Notes: generated by a model from the letters alone, not told the origin. 64,000 nt of DNA from Clostridiales bacterium (GCA_014799475.1 JAAVHX010000015.1:1-64000); one strand, 5' to 3'; shown: positions 33,854-44,025, numbered from the stretch's first letter. A program made the numbers and translations.

Positions 33854-34852
33854 TCAGATATTCAGCCCCTCGGTCTCCTCAAAGCCAAGCATCAGGTTCA
33901 TATTCTGAACCGCCGCGCCGGACGCGCCCTTGCCCAAGTTATCGAACAGCGCGGTGATGGTAAACTGCTCGTCATTGCCCGCCACGATCATGGACAAGGT
34001 GTCCTTCCCCCGCCACATATTGGCGTAAATCTTAAAGCCGCTGTCGATGCCGGTTTCCGGGTCGGTGGGGTTGCCCTCCACCCGAACGATACCGTTTTCT
34101 CCATCAGACCGGAGGTAGAACTCCCGAAGCTTTTGCCAAACCGCCTGGAGCGGCGATACATGGAGCGTCTCCGCCAGCGCGGATATATTGCGAAATTGCG
34201 ACATATGGAAACAAACCGTGGTGGCCATTCCTTTATAGTAGTCGTCCACAACAGGGACGAACACCGGCGGAACCTCCAGCCCGCTGCGCAGCCGCATCTC
34301 GGGCAGATGCTTGTGGTCTTGCAGCAGGCCGTAGAGGGCGGGGCTGCTGAGCGCCGGAGGGCGGTCGCCCTGTTCATACCGGGCAATCATCTTCTTTCCC
34401 CCGCCGGAGTAGCCGGTGAGGGAGAAGCAGGATAACGCGGTATCGGGAGACAGCAGGCCCATGCCTATCAGAGGAGCCACGATGCTGAGAAAGCCTGTGG
34501 CGTGGCAGCCCGGATTTGCCACCCGCTTGGCGGTCTTGATCTTCCCCCTCTGCTCATGGAGCTCAGGGAAGCCATAGACCCAGTCAGGATTGGTTCGGTG
34601 GGCTGTCGAGCAGTCGATGATCCTGGTATTCTCATTGCTGACAAGGGAAACCGCTTCACGGGCCGCGTCATCTGGGAGACACAGAAATACCAGGTCGGCG
34701 GCGTTGAGCAGGCGGCGCCGCTCCTCCAAATCCTTGCGCTTGTTCTCGTCAATGAGGAGCAGTTCAATGTCGTCCCGGCCCTCCAGCCGCTCATAAATTT
34801 GCAGGCCGGTGGTGCCCTCTCTGCCGTCAATATAAATCTTTGGCTTGCCCAT
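33854..34852 (-). CDS. argC: N-acetyl-gamma-glutamyl-phosphate reductase (type 2)
   Basis: The ATG at 34852 gives 332 residues. It begins KPKIYIDGREGTTGLQIYERL and carries the catalytic cysteine in VANPGCHATGFLSI; these mark the second ArgC subfamily (about 310-330 residues) rather than the common 345-residue type. It reduces N-acetylglutamyl phosphate with NADPH to the semialdehyde. It lies between argJ and the PAS gene. Upstream GTG at 34861 overlaps the RBS and was not used. Confidence 0.92.
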   Translation of the reverse strand: MGKPKIYIDGREGTTGLQIYERLEGRDDIELLLIDENKRKDLEERRRLLNAADLVFLCLPDDAAREAVSLVSNENTRIIDCSTAHRTNPDWVYGFPELHEQRGKIKTAKRVANPGCHATGFLSIVAPLIGMGLLSPDTALSCFSLTGYSGGGKKMIARYEQGDRPPALSSPALYGLLQDHKHLPEMRLRSGLEVPPVFVPVVDDYYKGMATTVCFHMSQFRNISALAETLHVSPLQAVWQKLREFYLRSDGENGIVRVEGNPTDPETGIDSGFKIYANMWRGKDTLSMIVAGNDEQFTITALFDNLGKGASGAAVQNMNLMLGFEETEGLNI

Positions 34853-34875
34853 TTTGTTCACATCCTATGCCGCGC

Positions 34876-35253
34876 TCACGGCTTAAAATCGTACAGCTTC
34901 ATGGTCTCCCGGTCGCGGTACTCGTGCTTTTCGTAGTAGCCGATGAGCTTGCCCTCCTCATCCCGCAGGGCCACCATGTACACATCTTTGTTTTCCTTCT
35001 CATTGCGGAAGGTATAGATCAGATTGTGCCCCAAGCTTTCCTGGAACCACGCCATAACTTTTTTGATCATCTCGTTGGCTTGGGGCGAGTGGCAGTCCAG
35101 AAGGCTTTTGCCCACCAGCCCCATACCGCCGTACTTGGCGTACCGCTCCCCCGCCGCGGGGTTCATATAAATGATGGTATCCTCCAGGTCGCACAGCACC
35201 ACCGCGCTGCGGTCCTGCTCCAAAACGCTTTTGAAGTAGGGAAAAAGATCCAT
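34876..35253 (-). CDS. Stand-alone PAS-domain protein inside the arginine operon
   Basis: This 125-residue protein is a single PAS domain: residues 10-35 (EQDRSAVVLCDLEDTIIYMN) through VGKSLLDCHSPQAN to YMVALRDEEGKLIGYYEKHE. There is no output domain. It starts one base after the argH stop with GGAGG before the ATG, and ends just before argC, so it is firmly within the arg transcript. PAS domains bind small ligands, haem or flavin. A role in sensing a metabolite of the pathway or binding a pathway enzyme is possible but unproven. Confidence 0.85.
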   Translation of the reverse strand: MDLFPYFKSVLEQDRSAVVLCDLEDTIIYMNPAAGERYAKYGGMGLVGKSLLDCHSPQANEMIKKVMAWFQESLGHNLIYTFRNEKENKDVYMVALRDEEGKLIGYYEKHEYRDRETMKLYDFKP

Positions 35254-35254
35254 G

Positions 35255-36643
35255 TCACGCCTCCGTCTTTCGTTGGGCCACAAATTCCTCAATGAGTCCG
35301 ATCTGCTTCTTCACGCTCTCCTCCGACGGGCCGCCGTATACCTTGCGCTCATTGACGCAGGTGTTGAGCTGAAGCGCGTCGTACACGCTCTCGTCGAAAA
35401 GCGGGGAGATGGCCCGGAAGTCCTTCAGCGGCAGGGTGTCAAGGCTTTCTCCTGTACGGATACACATATGGACCAGCCGGCCCACGATCATGTACGCCTC
35501 CCGGAAGGGCATCCCCTTCTTCACCAGGTAATCAGCGCAGTCGGTGGCGTTAATGAAGCCCACCGACGCTGCCCGGGCCATGTTCTTATTCTTCACCGTC
35601 AGGGTGTCCAGCATGGCGGCAAACACGGGGACGCACAGCTCCACCGTGTCGATGGCGTCGAACACCGGCTCCTTGTCCTCCTGCATATCCTTGTTGTAGG
35701 CCAGGGGCAGCCCCTTCATCACGGTGAGCAGGGTGATGAGGGAGCCGTATACCCGCCCCGTCTTGCCCCGGACCAGCTCGGCCACGTCGGGGTTTTTCTT
35801 CTGGGGCATGATGGACGAGCCGGTGGAATAGGCATCGTCCAGTTCCACAAACTTGAACTCCCAGGAGCACCACAGGATGATCTCCTCGGAGAACCGGGAT
35901 AGGTGCATCATCAGGATGGACAGCGCCGACAGCAGCTCAATGGCGTAATCCCGGTCGGCCACCGAGTCCATGGAGTTGTCTGTGGGCTTGGCGAAGCCCA
36001 GGCCGGCGGCGGTCTGGAATCGGTCCACGGGATAGGTGGAGGTGGCCAGCGCACCGGAGCCCAGGGGACACTCATCCATCCGCTCCAAACAGTCCTCCAG
36101 CCGGGTAATGTCCCGCTTGAGCATATTGGCATAGGCCATCATGTAGTGGCCGAAGGTGGTCGGCTGGGCCCGCTGCAAATGGGTGTAACCGGGCATCACG
36201 GTGGACAGATTGGCCTTGGCCTTTTTCACCAGCACATTTTCCAGATCCAGCAGTAAACCAATGATGTTGGGGATCTCCTCCTTCACATACAGTCGGAAGT
36301 CCGTGGCCACCTGGTCGTTGCGGGAGCGGGCAGTGTGCAGCCGCTTGCCTGTCTGGCCGATGCGCTCGGTGAGCAGCGCCTCGATGTTCATGTGGATGTC
36401 CTCGTTGTCCAGGGAGAACTCCACCTGGCCGGCCTCAATGTCCGCCAGGATAGTCCGAAGCCCCTCCACGATCTTCTCCGCCTCATGGGGTTCGATGATG
36501 CCGGTCCTGCCCAGCATCGCGGCATGGGCCATGGAACCGCGGATGTCCTGCTCGTACAGCCGGGCGTCAAAGCCGATGGACGAGTTGAAGTCGTTCACCA
36601 GGGTGTCTGTCTCCTTCTGGAAACGGCCCGCCCAGAGTTTCAT
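35255..36643 (-). CDS. argH: Argininosuccinate lyase
   Basis: This 462-residue fumarase/aspartase-superfamily enzyme has LWAGRFQKETDTLVNDFN at the start, TARSRNDQVATDFRL, the TSTYPVDR region and the superfamily signature GSSIMPQKKNPD with its catalytic serine loop. It splits argininosuccinate to arginine and fumarate. The PAS gene starts one base after its stop. It lies 180 bases from argG, separated by a repeat-bearing spacer. Confidence 0.96.
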   Translation of the reverse strand: MKLWAGRFQKETDTLVNDFNSSIGFDARLYEQDIRGSMAHAAMLGRTGIIEPHEAEKIVEGLRTILADIEAGQVEFSLDNEDIHMNIEALLTERIGQTGKRLHTARSRNDQVATDFRLYVKEEIPNIIGLLLDLENVLVKKAKANLSTVMPGYTHLQRAQPTTFGHYMMAYANMLKRDITRLEDCLERMDECPLGSGALATSTYPVDRFQTAAGLGFAKPTDNSMDSVADRDYAIELLSALSILMMHLSRFSEEIILWCSWEFKFVELDDAYSTGSSIMPQKKNPDVAELVRGKTGRVYGSLITLLTVMKGLPLAYNKDMQEDKEPVFDAIDTVELCVPVFAAMLDTLTVKNKNMARAASVGFINATDCADYLVKKGMPFREAYMIVGRLVHMCIRTGESLDTLPLKDFRAISPLFDESVYDALQLNTCVNERKVYGGPSEESVKKQIGLIEEFVAQRKTEA

Positions 36644-36671
36644 AATGAATTACCTCGCTTATTTATGTTAT

Positions 36672-36825
36672 CACGCTTCGCCTGTTCGCAACGCGCGGCT
36701 TCGCTCCGTCTCGGCCTGCGCTCGGCCTCGATCTGTTCCATCCGCGCCGTAGGCCGCGCTTTGCGCGGCTTAGGCCTGGGGCGGCTTTGCCGCCTAACGG
36801 CTGCTCACGACGGCTCAGACGCTCA
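36672..36825. repeat. Intergenic repeat element between argG and argH (long copy)
   Basis: The spacer opens with CACGCTTCGCCTGTTCGCAA (36672) and closes with CGGCTCAGACGCTCA (36811-36825), whose last bases make the argG stop. The same two arms, each with one mismatch, are joined directly at 38325-38359. Between the arms here are about 117 GC-rich bases with small hairpins such as GCCGCG-CTTTG-CGCGGC. Confidence 0.6.
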
Positions 36826-38037
36826 TAGCTTTCCCTGCTCCCGCAGCGCCTGAACCTTGTCCGGCAGGCCCCACAGGTTGATGAAGCCCTGGGAGTCCTT
36901 CTGATCGTAGTCGCTCTCCTCAAAGGTCACCAGATTCTCGGAATACAGCGTCTCGGGAGAGGTGACGGCGGAGGTGATGATGTTGCCCTTGTACAGCTTC
37001 AGCTTTACCTGCCCCGTGACGTGCTTCTGGGTGTCTACGGCAAAGGCCTGGAGGGCCTCCCGCAGGGGGGTGAACCACTTGCCGTTGTAAATCAAGTCTG
37101 CAAAGTCCACCGCCAGCTTGGACTTCATGTGCTTGGTGTCCTTGTCCACGGTGATCATCTCCAGCACCTCATGGGCCCGGTAGAGGATGGAGCCGCCCGG
37201 TGTCTCGTACACACCCCGATCCTTCATGCCCACCAGACGGTTCTCCACAATGTCAAGCAGGCCGATGCCGTTGTCCCCGCCCAGCTTGTTCAGCTTGCGG
37301 ATAATATCGGACGCCTTCATCTTCTCCCCGTCGATGGCCACCGGCCAGCCCTTTTCAAAATCCAGGGTGACGTAAGCGGGGGCGTCGGGGGCCATGGCCG
37401 GGGACACGCCCATCTCCAGAAAGCCAGGCTTGTCATACAGCGGCTCGTTGGCGGGGTCCTCCAGGTCCAGGCCCTCGTGGGACAGGTGCCACAGGTTCTT
37501 ATCCTTGGAATAGTTGGTCTCCCGGGAAATCTTCAAGGGCACGTTGTGGGCCTCGGCGTAGTCGATCTCCTCGTCCCGGCCCTTGATGTCCCACTCACGC
37601 CAGGGGGCGATAATCTTCATCTCGGGGGCAAAGCGCTTGATGGCCAGCTCGAAGCGTACCTGGTCGTTGCCCTTGCCAGTGCAGCCATGGCAGATAGCAT
37701 CGGCCCCTTCCGCCTTGGCGATCTCCACCAGGCGGCGGGCAATTACCGGCCGGGCGAAAGCAGTGCCCAGCAGGTAGTCCTCATACTTGGCCCCCATCAT
37801 CATGGAGGGGATGATCACCTCATCCACCATCACATCGGTGAGATCCTCGATATACAGCTTGGACGCACCGGTTTTAATGGCCTTCTCCTCCAGGCCGTCC
37901 AGTTCGTCGCCCTGGCCCACATCGGCGGACACGGCGATAATCTCAGGGTTGTTGTAATTTTCCTTCAGCCAGGGGATGATAATGGATGTATCCAATCCGC
38001 CGGAATAGGCCAACACTACTTTTTTCACGTCAGTCAC
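36823..38037 (-). CDS. argG: Argininosuccinate synthase
   Basis: The GTG at 38037, seven bases from GGAGGG, gives 404 residues. It begins [20 protein letters not shown], the PP-loop, and continues with [14 protein letters not shown] and the TGSVRLKLYKG-like [14 protein letters not shown] region. It joins citrulline and aspartate with ATP. It is the first gene of the arginine operon and divergent from iscS across a 344-base AT-rich control region. An in-frame ATG lies at 38052 but is upstream of the RBS. Confidence 0.95.
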   Translation of the reverse strand: MTDVKKVVLAYSGGLDTSIIIPWLKENYNNPEIIAVSADVGQGDELDGLEEKAIKTGASKLYIEDLTDVMVDEVIIPSMMMGAKYEDYLLGTAFARPVIARRLVEIAKAEGADAICHGCTGKGNDQVRFELAIKRFAPEMKIIAPWREWDIKGRDEEIDYAEAHNVPLKISRETNYSKDKNLWHLSHEGLDLEDPANEPLYDKPGFLEMGVSPAMAPDAPAYVTLDFEKGWPVAIDGEKMKASDIIRKLNKLGGDNGIGLLDIVENRLVGMKDRGVYETPGGSILYRAHEVLEMITVDKDTKHMKSKLAVDFADLIYNGKWFTPLREALQAFAVDTQKHVTGQVKLKLYKGNIITSAVTSPETLYSENLVTFEESDYDQKDSQGFINLWGLPDKVQALREQGKL

Positions 38038-38092
38038 AATGATTCCCTCCATTTTCTACAGCCGCAAAATGCCCGTCTGTGCTATTTGTAAA

Positions 38093-38121
38093 AGTATACT
38101 ACCCTGCTTCGCTGTTGGCAA
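38093..38121 (-). promoter_or_regulatory. argG operon promoter
   Basis: TTGCCA (38116-38121), 17 bases, TATACT (38093-38098), 56 bases before the argG GTG. Confidence 0.72.
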
Positions 38122-38178
38122 GTGGTTTTTTGCATAATTATTCGAGTTTCTCCCTGAGTTTCTGGTCGATATTCCACA

Positions 38179-38229
38179 TATTCAGATATTCATTCATTTT
38201 CTATGAATATATTTCATGCTTATTCATCT
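38179..38229. promoter_or_regulatory. Cluster of ARG-box-like repeats
   Basis: Within the AT-rich argG-iscS interval are ATATTCAT...ATGAATAT (arms 8) and TGAATATATTTCA at 38204-38216, plus further ATTCA copies. They resemble ArgR boxes (TGAAT-4-ATTCA), though the best one has a spacer one base short. ArgR control is therefore likely but inferred. Nothing coding was seen in this 344-base interval. Confidence 0.45.
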
Positions 38230-38267
38230 TTTTCCGTAATTCAATGAAAGAATTTCTATAATTCCTA

Positions 38268-38296
38268 TTGACAAGGTATGCTTTTTACGGTATGAT
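38268..38296 (+). promoter_or_regulatory. iscS-iscU promoter
   Basis: TTGACA (38268-38273), 17 bases, TATGAT (38291-38296). Confidence 0.82.
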
Positions 38297-38324
38297 TTGG
38301 GCGAAGCAGAGACGAAACGATAAC

Positions 38325-38359
38325 CACGCTTTGCCTGTTCGCAACGGTTCAGACGCTCA
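38325..38359. repeat. Short copy of the argG-argH intergenic repeat
   Basis: CACGCTTTGCCTGTTCGCAA joins directly to CGGTTCAGACGCTCA, matching both ends of the element at 36672-36825 with one mismatch each. It lies in the iscS 5' leader, just upstream of the RBS. Confidence 0.6.
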
Positions 38360-38381
38360 GATTAAGGAGATGGAATACACC

Positions 38382-39555
<1,174 letters not shown>

Positions 39556-39569
<14 letters not shown>

Positions 39570-40005
39570 AAAAGTGATGGATCATTTCCGCAATCCCCGC
39601 AACGTGGGTGAGATTGCCGATGCCGACGGCGTAGGCGAGGTGGGCAACGCCAAGTGCGGCGACATCATGAAGATGTACCTCAAAATTGAGGATGGCATCA
39701 TCGTGGACGTGAAGTTCGAGACCTTTGGCTGCGGCAGCGCCATCGCCACCAGCTCCATGGCCACCGAACTTATCAAGGGCAAAAAGGTGGAGGAGGCCCT
39801 GGCGCTCACCAACCAGGCGGTGGTGGAGGCCTTGGACGGCCTGCCCGCCCACAAGATCCACTGCTCCGTGCTGGCGGAGGAGGCGGTGCGCGCCGCCATC
39901 AAGGACTATTACGATAAAAACGGCATCGCCTACGAGCCGGACCAGTTCTGCAACGGCGACTGCTCCTGCTGCCATGAGCACGACCACAAGGAGCCCGAGG
40001 AATAA
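39556..40005 (+). CDS. iscU: Fe-S cluster assembly scaffold (IscU/NifU N-terminal type)
   Basis: This 149-residue scaffold has the three cluster cysteines: NAKCGD, FGCGSAIA and HKIHCSVLAEEA, with YSEKVMDHFRNPRNVGEI at the start. The C-terminus adds a Cys/His-rich tail (CNGDCSCCHEHDH), which could bind metal and is an extension beyond ordinary IscU. RBS GAGGAG lies within the iscS end. It builds clusters from sulfur supplied by IscS. Confidence 0.95.
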
Positions 40006-40031
40006 AAAACTCATTCCATCTAAAGCAAACG

Positions 40032-40063
40032 GAGCGGCCCCACCAATTGTGGTGGAGCCGCTC
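40032..40063 (+). terminator. iscS-iscU terminator
   Basis: The hairpin GAGCGGC-cCCACCA-att-GTGGTGG-aGCCGCTC is followed by TTTTTTC. Confidence 0.88.
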
Positions 40064-40079
40064 TTTTTTCTTGCATAAC

Positions 40080-42602
40080 TTACCGTCCCCGGGTGGCGGC
40101 GCGCTTTGGCTTGCCAAACTTCTTTTTGCACAGGGCGGCCAGCAGCTCCATCAGCTCGAATGCCCGCTCAAACACGTAGATCACCGAGGGGGTGAGCATG
40201 AGGAACACCACAATGACCAGCCCCGCCTGGAAGTCCAAGGGTGAGAGCTCAAACATGGGGCCGAAGCCCAGCACCGCGACGACAAAGGCCGTCGACATGG
40301 CGCCCAGCAGCGTCCATCGCTTCCAGTCCAGGGGCTTTGAGATGTAGTACAGCACCAGCAGACCCACCTCGCCCATAATGACGGTGGCCAGCGTGGACAG
40401 AGTGACCCGCTCAAAATCAAACGCGAAGGTGAACAGCTCAATGCCCACGATGAGCAGCACATTGGTCAGCCCCCCCGGCAGGGCGCGGCGCAGGACATTG
40501 GTCATAAAGTGCCCCTTCACGATCTCGTGGTTAGGCTCCAGCGCCAGCACAAAGGAGGGCGCGCCGATGGTCAGGGCGCTGATGAGGGTGAGCTGGATGG
40601 GGACAAAGGGGTACGGGAACCCGACAAACAAGTTGATGAGGGACAAAAACAGCGACATGATGTTCTTCACCAGGTAGAGGGCTGCCGCCCGCTGGATGTT
40701 GTTGATGACCCGCCGCCCCTCCTGCACCACCTCGGGCATAGAGGCAAAGTTGGAGTCCAGCAGCACTACCTGGGCCACCTGGCAGGCCGCCTCAGAACCG
40801 GAGGCCATGGCGATGCCGCAGTCCGCGTCTTTGAGGGCCAGCACGTCGTTCACGCCGTCGCCGGTCATGGCTACCGTATGGCCCGCCCTTTGCAGGGCCT
40901 TGACCAGCTTGCGCTTCTGATCCGGGGTCACCCGGCCGAACACGTTGTAGTCCCGCACCGCCCGGGCGTAGTCGGCGGGCTCCTTCAGCGTGGCGGCGTC
41001 TACGTACCGATCTGCCCCGGTGATACCCGCCTGGACGGCCACGGCAGACACGGTGGACGGGTTGTCCCCGGAGATCACCTTTACGGTAACCCCCTGCTGG
41101 GCAAAGTATTGGAAGGTCTTGGGGGCCTCCTCCCGGATCGGATTGTTGATCACCGCCAGAGCCAGCGGCTCCACCGGGCCGGTGATCCCCCTGTCCATAG
41201 CGGCGCCGGCACATTTTGCCAGCAGCAGCACCCGGCAGCCCTGCTCCTGGTATGGGGTCACCATGTGCTCCAGATCGGCATACCGGGCCTTCATGATGAA
41301 CTCCGGCGCACCCACCACGTAAGTCCCATAGGACTTGAACGCCACCGCCGACCATTTATTGGCCGAGGTGAAGGGCACGGTGCCGGCGACCTGCCAGATG
41401 GAGGATTTGTTGAACCGCTCCGCCATGGCCCGGGCGGTGTCATTGTCCGCGTCAATGGCCTGGTAATAGGCGTTGAGGATCTCCTCCACCCGGGACATGG
41501 GGCAGCGATCCTCGTCCAGGGGAACCACTTCCCGCACGGTCATTTCCGGCTGGGTGATGGTGCCCGTCTTGTCCACACACAACACGTCCACATGGGCCAG
41601 CGTCTCCACGGCGGAAAGCTCATGCACCAGAGTCTCCCGTTTGGCCAGCCGCATGACGGACACCGCCAGCGCCACGCTGGTGAGCAGATACAGTCCCTCG
41701 GGGATCATGCCGATAAGCGCCGCCACCACGGCGGGAACAGCCTCGGAAAAGGTGTTTTCCTGAAGCATCAGCTCGTTGTAAAACAGAGCCGCGCCGATGG
41801 GAATCAGGGCAAAGCCGATGAAGCGGATCAACTTGTCCAGCGACTTCATCATCTCCGAGCGGCCCACCCCCTGGTCGGCCTTGGCCTCCAGAGACAGCCG
41901 GGCGGCGTAGCTGGCGGAGCCCACCCGGTCCAGCCGGGCACGGCACTTGCCGGACACCACAAAGCTGCCGCTGAGCAGTTCGTCCCCCACGTCCTTGGTG
42001 ATGGGGTCGGCCTCGCCGGTGATGAGCGCCTCGTTTACCGTCACCTGCCCGGACATCACCGGGCCGTCGGCGGGGATCTGATCCCCGGCTCCCAGTTCCA
42101 CAATGTCCTCCCGCACCAGCTTGTGGACGGGGACGGTGCCAAGCTGCCCGTCCCGCACCACCTTTACCCTCGTCTCGCTGATGAGGGACAGCTTTTCCAG
42201 AGTGGCCCGGGAGCGAAGCTGCTGGATGATGCCGATGACGGAGTTGACCACGGCGATGGCCAGGAACGTCATATCTTTGAAATCCCCCACCAGCACCAGC
42301 AGGGCCGCCAGCACCACAAACACCAGGTTAAAGAAGGTCAGCGTGTTCTCCCGGATGATTTGGCGGGTAGATTTGGCGTTGGAGGCCGGGGCCTCGTTGC
42401 CCATGCCCCGCTCCAGCAGCTCGGACGCCTGGGCGGCGGTAAGGCCCATTTTCGGGTCGGGAAAAATGCGCTCCGGTTCCCGGAGGGTACGGGTGGTTCG
42501 CTCCTCCCGGCGGCGGTCGCTGTCGTCCCGCTGCCGGGAAGGATCGTCATCCCGCCGCCGTTTAGGGGGCGGAGCCTGTTGATATTGTGCCTGCTGAGCC
42601 AT
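40080..42602 (-). CDS. P-type cation-transporting ATPase (Exp7/YoaB-like)
   Basis: The 840-residue pump has the phosphorylation motif DKTGT (Asp344), ALITGEADP in the actuator domain, MIPEGLYLLTSVALAV in the fourth membrane helix, and the hinge TGDGVNDVLALKDADCGIAMASG. PEGL with few membrane residues for Ca2+ at the usual site suggests the Exp7/YoaB group of Firmicutes P2-like pumps rather than SERCA or heavy-metal pumps. The first 45 residues are a charged, Gln/Arg/Asp-rich tail that looks disordered. Ion specificity cannot be read. GGAG lies about a dozen bases before the ATG. Confidence 0.85.
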   Translation of the reverse strand: MAQQAQYQQAPPPKRRRDDDPSRQRDDSDRRREERTTRTLREPERIFPDPKMGLTAAQASELLERGMGNEAPASNAKSTRQIIRENTLTFFNLVFVVLAALLVLVGDFKDMTFLAIAVVNSVIGIIQQLRSRATLEKLSLISETRVKVVRDGQLGTVPVHKLVREDIVELGAGDQIPADGPVMSGQVTVNEALITGEADPITKDVGDELLSGSFVVSGKCRARLDRVGSASYAARLSLEAKADQGVGRSEMMKSLDKLIRFIGFALIPIGAALFYNELMLQENTFSEAVPAVVAALIGMIPEGLYLLTSVALAVSVMRLAKRETLVHELSAVETLAHVDVLCVDKTGTITQPEMTVREVVPLDEDRCPMSRVEEILNAYYQAIDADNDTARAMAERFNKSSIWQVAGTVPFTSANKWSAVAFKSYGTYVVGAPEFIMKARYADLEHMVTPYQEQGCRVLLLAKCAGAAMDRGITGPVEPLALAVINNPIREEAPKTFQYFAQQGVTVKVISGDNPSTVSAVAVQAGITGADRYVDAATLKEPADYARAVRDYNVFGRVTPDQKRKLVKALQRAGHTVAMTGDGVNDVLALKDADCGIAMASGSEAACQVAQVVLLDSNFASMPEVVQEGRRVINNIQRAAALYLVKNIMSLFLSLINLFVGFPYPFVPIQLTLISALTIGAPSFVLALEPNHEIVKGHFMTNVLRRALPGGLTNVLLIVGIELFTFAFDFERVTLSTLATVIMGEVGLLVLYYISKPLDWKRWTLLGAMSTAFVVAVLGFGPMFELSPLDFQAGLVIVVFLMLTPSVIYVFERAFELMELLAALCKKKFGKPKRAATRGR

Positions 42603-42650
42603 GCGGCATCGGCTCCTTCTCTGTATAGATTCCCGCTTATCTTACCACAA

Positions 42651-42680
42651 AATGGAGCCGGCGTAAACACCGACTCCATT
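42651..42680 (-). terminator. Terminator of the two-component/ABC operon
   Basis: AATGGAG(C/T)CGG stem with TGTTTACG loop, followed by TTTTGTGG on the minus strand, after the kinase stop. Confidence 0.75.
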
Positions 42681-42709
42681 AACGTTTTATAAAAATTGAT
42701 AATGTTTTC

Positions 42710-43609
42710 TCAAATACTCCACCGCACCAGCACAGTGAACCAGCCGTCCTCCCACCGGGCGGCGGCGGTGTGGCCCATGCGCTCCGCCAACGCCTTGACG
42801 ATGGCAAGTCCCAGCCCTGTGGACTGCCCGGTGCGCATTTTGTCGGCGGTATAGAACCGCTCGAATACGTGGGCAGCGTCCTCCTCGGTGAGGTCGTCCG
42901 CCCGATTGGAGAAGGAGGATACGATGTACCCGCCCTCCCGGTACAGCTTGACGGACAGGGTGTCCGAGCCGTGGCGCAGGGCGTTGGTGAGCAGATTGGA
43001 AAAGATCCGGGTCACCGCCCCGCTGTCCGCCCACACCGGAGGCAGGTGGTCGGCGATGTTCACCTCCATCTCCAGCCCCGCTTCCTCGATCTGCTCGTAG
43101 GCGGCAGTCAACTGGTTGGACAGCGCCCGGGCCAAATCTACTTTTTCCCGCTCCAGGGGCAGCTCTCCCCCCTCGATGCGGGACAGGTCGTAGAACGAGG
43201 CGATGAAGGTCTGGAGGGTGCGGGCCCTCCCCTCGATCACCTGGAAGTATTCCCGACGCTTTTCCAAGGGCAGATCGTCCCCTTCCAAAAGCTGCAGATA
43301 GCCCAGGATGGAGGTCAGCGGCGTGCGCAAATCATGGGACACGTTGGCGATCTGCCTTCTAAGCTCCTGCTCCTTCCGGCGGTAGTCCGCCTTTTCGGAC
43401 TGGCGCAGCTCCAGCAGGTCGTTGAGACAGACCAGCAGCTCCTCCGCCCCGGCACTGGGGCACGGCAGGGCCAGTCGGACGGTGGTCTCGTTGGCGATCT
43501 GGGCCCTCATCCGCCGAGCGGCCTGACGGAGGCCCCGCTCCAGGGTATGCCTCCGAGCCGCTTGAATAACGATCACCAGCAGCAGAAAAATGATGATGGC
43601 GGTTTTCAT
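42710..43609 (-). CDS. Sensor histidine kinase with a minimal N-terminal sensor
   Basis: The ATG at 43609 gives 299 residues: a single membrane helix at about 3-17, a short linker, the H-box NVSHDLRTPLTS (His92), then N (NLLTNALRHGSD), F and G (STGLGLAIVKAL) boxes. There is no extracellular sensor domain, so the signal probably comes through a partner, as in intramembrane-sensing kinases that work with ABC exporters. It is the last gene of an operon with a response regulator, ABC transporter and small membrane proteins. Confidence 0.93.
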   Translation of the reverse strand: MKTAIIIFLLLVIVIQAARRHTLERGLRQAARRMRAQIANETTVRLALPCPSAGAEELLVCLNDLLELRQSEKADYRRKEQELRRQIANVSHDLRTPLTSILGYLQLLEGDDLPLEKRREYFQVIEGRARTLQTFIASFYDLSRIEGGELPLEREKVDLARALSNQLTAAYEQIEEAGLEMEVNIADHLPPVWADSGAVTRIFSNLLTNALRHGSDTLSVKLYREGGYIVSSFSNRADDLTEEDAAHVFERFYTADKMRTGQSTGLGLAIVKALAERMGHTAAARWEDGWFTVLVRWSI

Positions 43610-43626
43610 AAGGCGCACCCCTCCCG

Positions 43627-43800
43627 TCAGATGTAGCGGAACATGATGAGCAGAAGCAGAACGAGCAAGCCGGCCAGAAGGACTTTTGTCCAGCCCGGGG
43701 AGCGCTCCCCGCGGCCCAGCCAGAGGCACAGCAGCACCACCAGAATGGGGCCCAAAATGCCCAGCGGGCCCATCGCAATCAATTGCATCAACTGTTCCAT
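43627..43800 (-). CDS. Small two-helix membrane protein next to the kinase
   Basis: This 57-residue protein reads as two hydrophobic helices (about 8-26 and 39-55) joined by the basic loop GRGERSPGWTK. No good RBS precedes the ATG at 43800; it overlaps the stop of the 21-residue micro-ORF by 13 bases, so translation may be coupled to it. It resembles the small membrane proteins found in lantibiotic-immunity and two-component modules. Function unknown. Confidence 0.6.
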   Translation of the reverse strand: MEQLMQLIAMGPLGILGPILVVLLCLWLGRGERSPGWTKVLLAGLLVLLLLIMFRYI

Positions 43801-43853
43801 CCGAATGTCAGCATATATAGGAGCACAAGGAACACGACAAACGCAGTTTTCAT
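43788..43853 (-). CDS. Putative 21-residue membrane micropeptide
   Basis: Reading MKTAFVVFLVLLY then MLTFGWNS, preceded by GAGAGAGGTG at good spacing. It is almost wholly hydrophobic. Its start resembles the kinase N-terminus (MKTAIIIFLLLV). It overlaps the next small gene. Translation is likely by RBS but unproven. Confidence 0.45.
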   Translation of the reverse strand: MKTAFVVFLVLLYMLTFGWNS

Positions 43854-43876
43854 GGGGCACCTCTCTCACGACCATC

Positions 43877-43898
43877 AGCCGGGCCCCGGGGCCCGGCT
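43877..43898. other. Strong palindromic hairpin within the operon
   Basis: AGCCGGGCCCC/GGGGCCCGGCT is a perfect palindrome with no following T-tract on either strand. It may be a processing or attenuation element that lowers expression of the kinase relative to the transporter. Confidence 0.4.
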
Positions 43899-43908
43899 GA
43901 ACGCAGTC

Positions 43909-44025
43909 TTACTTTTTTTCGTAATGTTTGGCGGTAATGGTACACAGAATGACCGCCCCAATGGATATCCAAAGTGCCAGCGGCATACGCTTTGCCCCTT
44001 TCGTCTTACCGTTCCTGTGTTTCAT
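43909..44025 (-). CDS. Small single-helix membrane protein
   Basis: This 38-residue protein has a highly basic N-terminus (KHRNGKTKGAKR) and one helix (MPLALWISIGAVILCTI), ending HYEKK. AAAGGAG lies before the ATG at 44025, which overlaps the ABC permease stop by four bases (ATGA). Tight coupling to the permease suggests a transporter accessory subunit. No family recognised. Confidence 0.6.
   Translation of the reverse strand: MKHRNGKTKGAKRMPLALWISIGAVILCTITAKHYEKK

Noticed and set aside
40509-42692. A 727-residue plus-strand frame over the P-type ATPase
   Set aside because: Antisense shadow: the opposite strand has all P-type motifs.
43877-43898. Palindrome as a transcription terminator in the two-component operon
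   Set aside because: No T-tract follows on either strand, so it is listed only as a hairpin.
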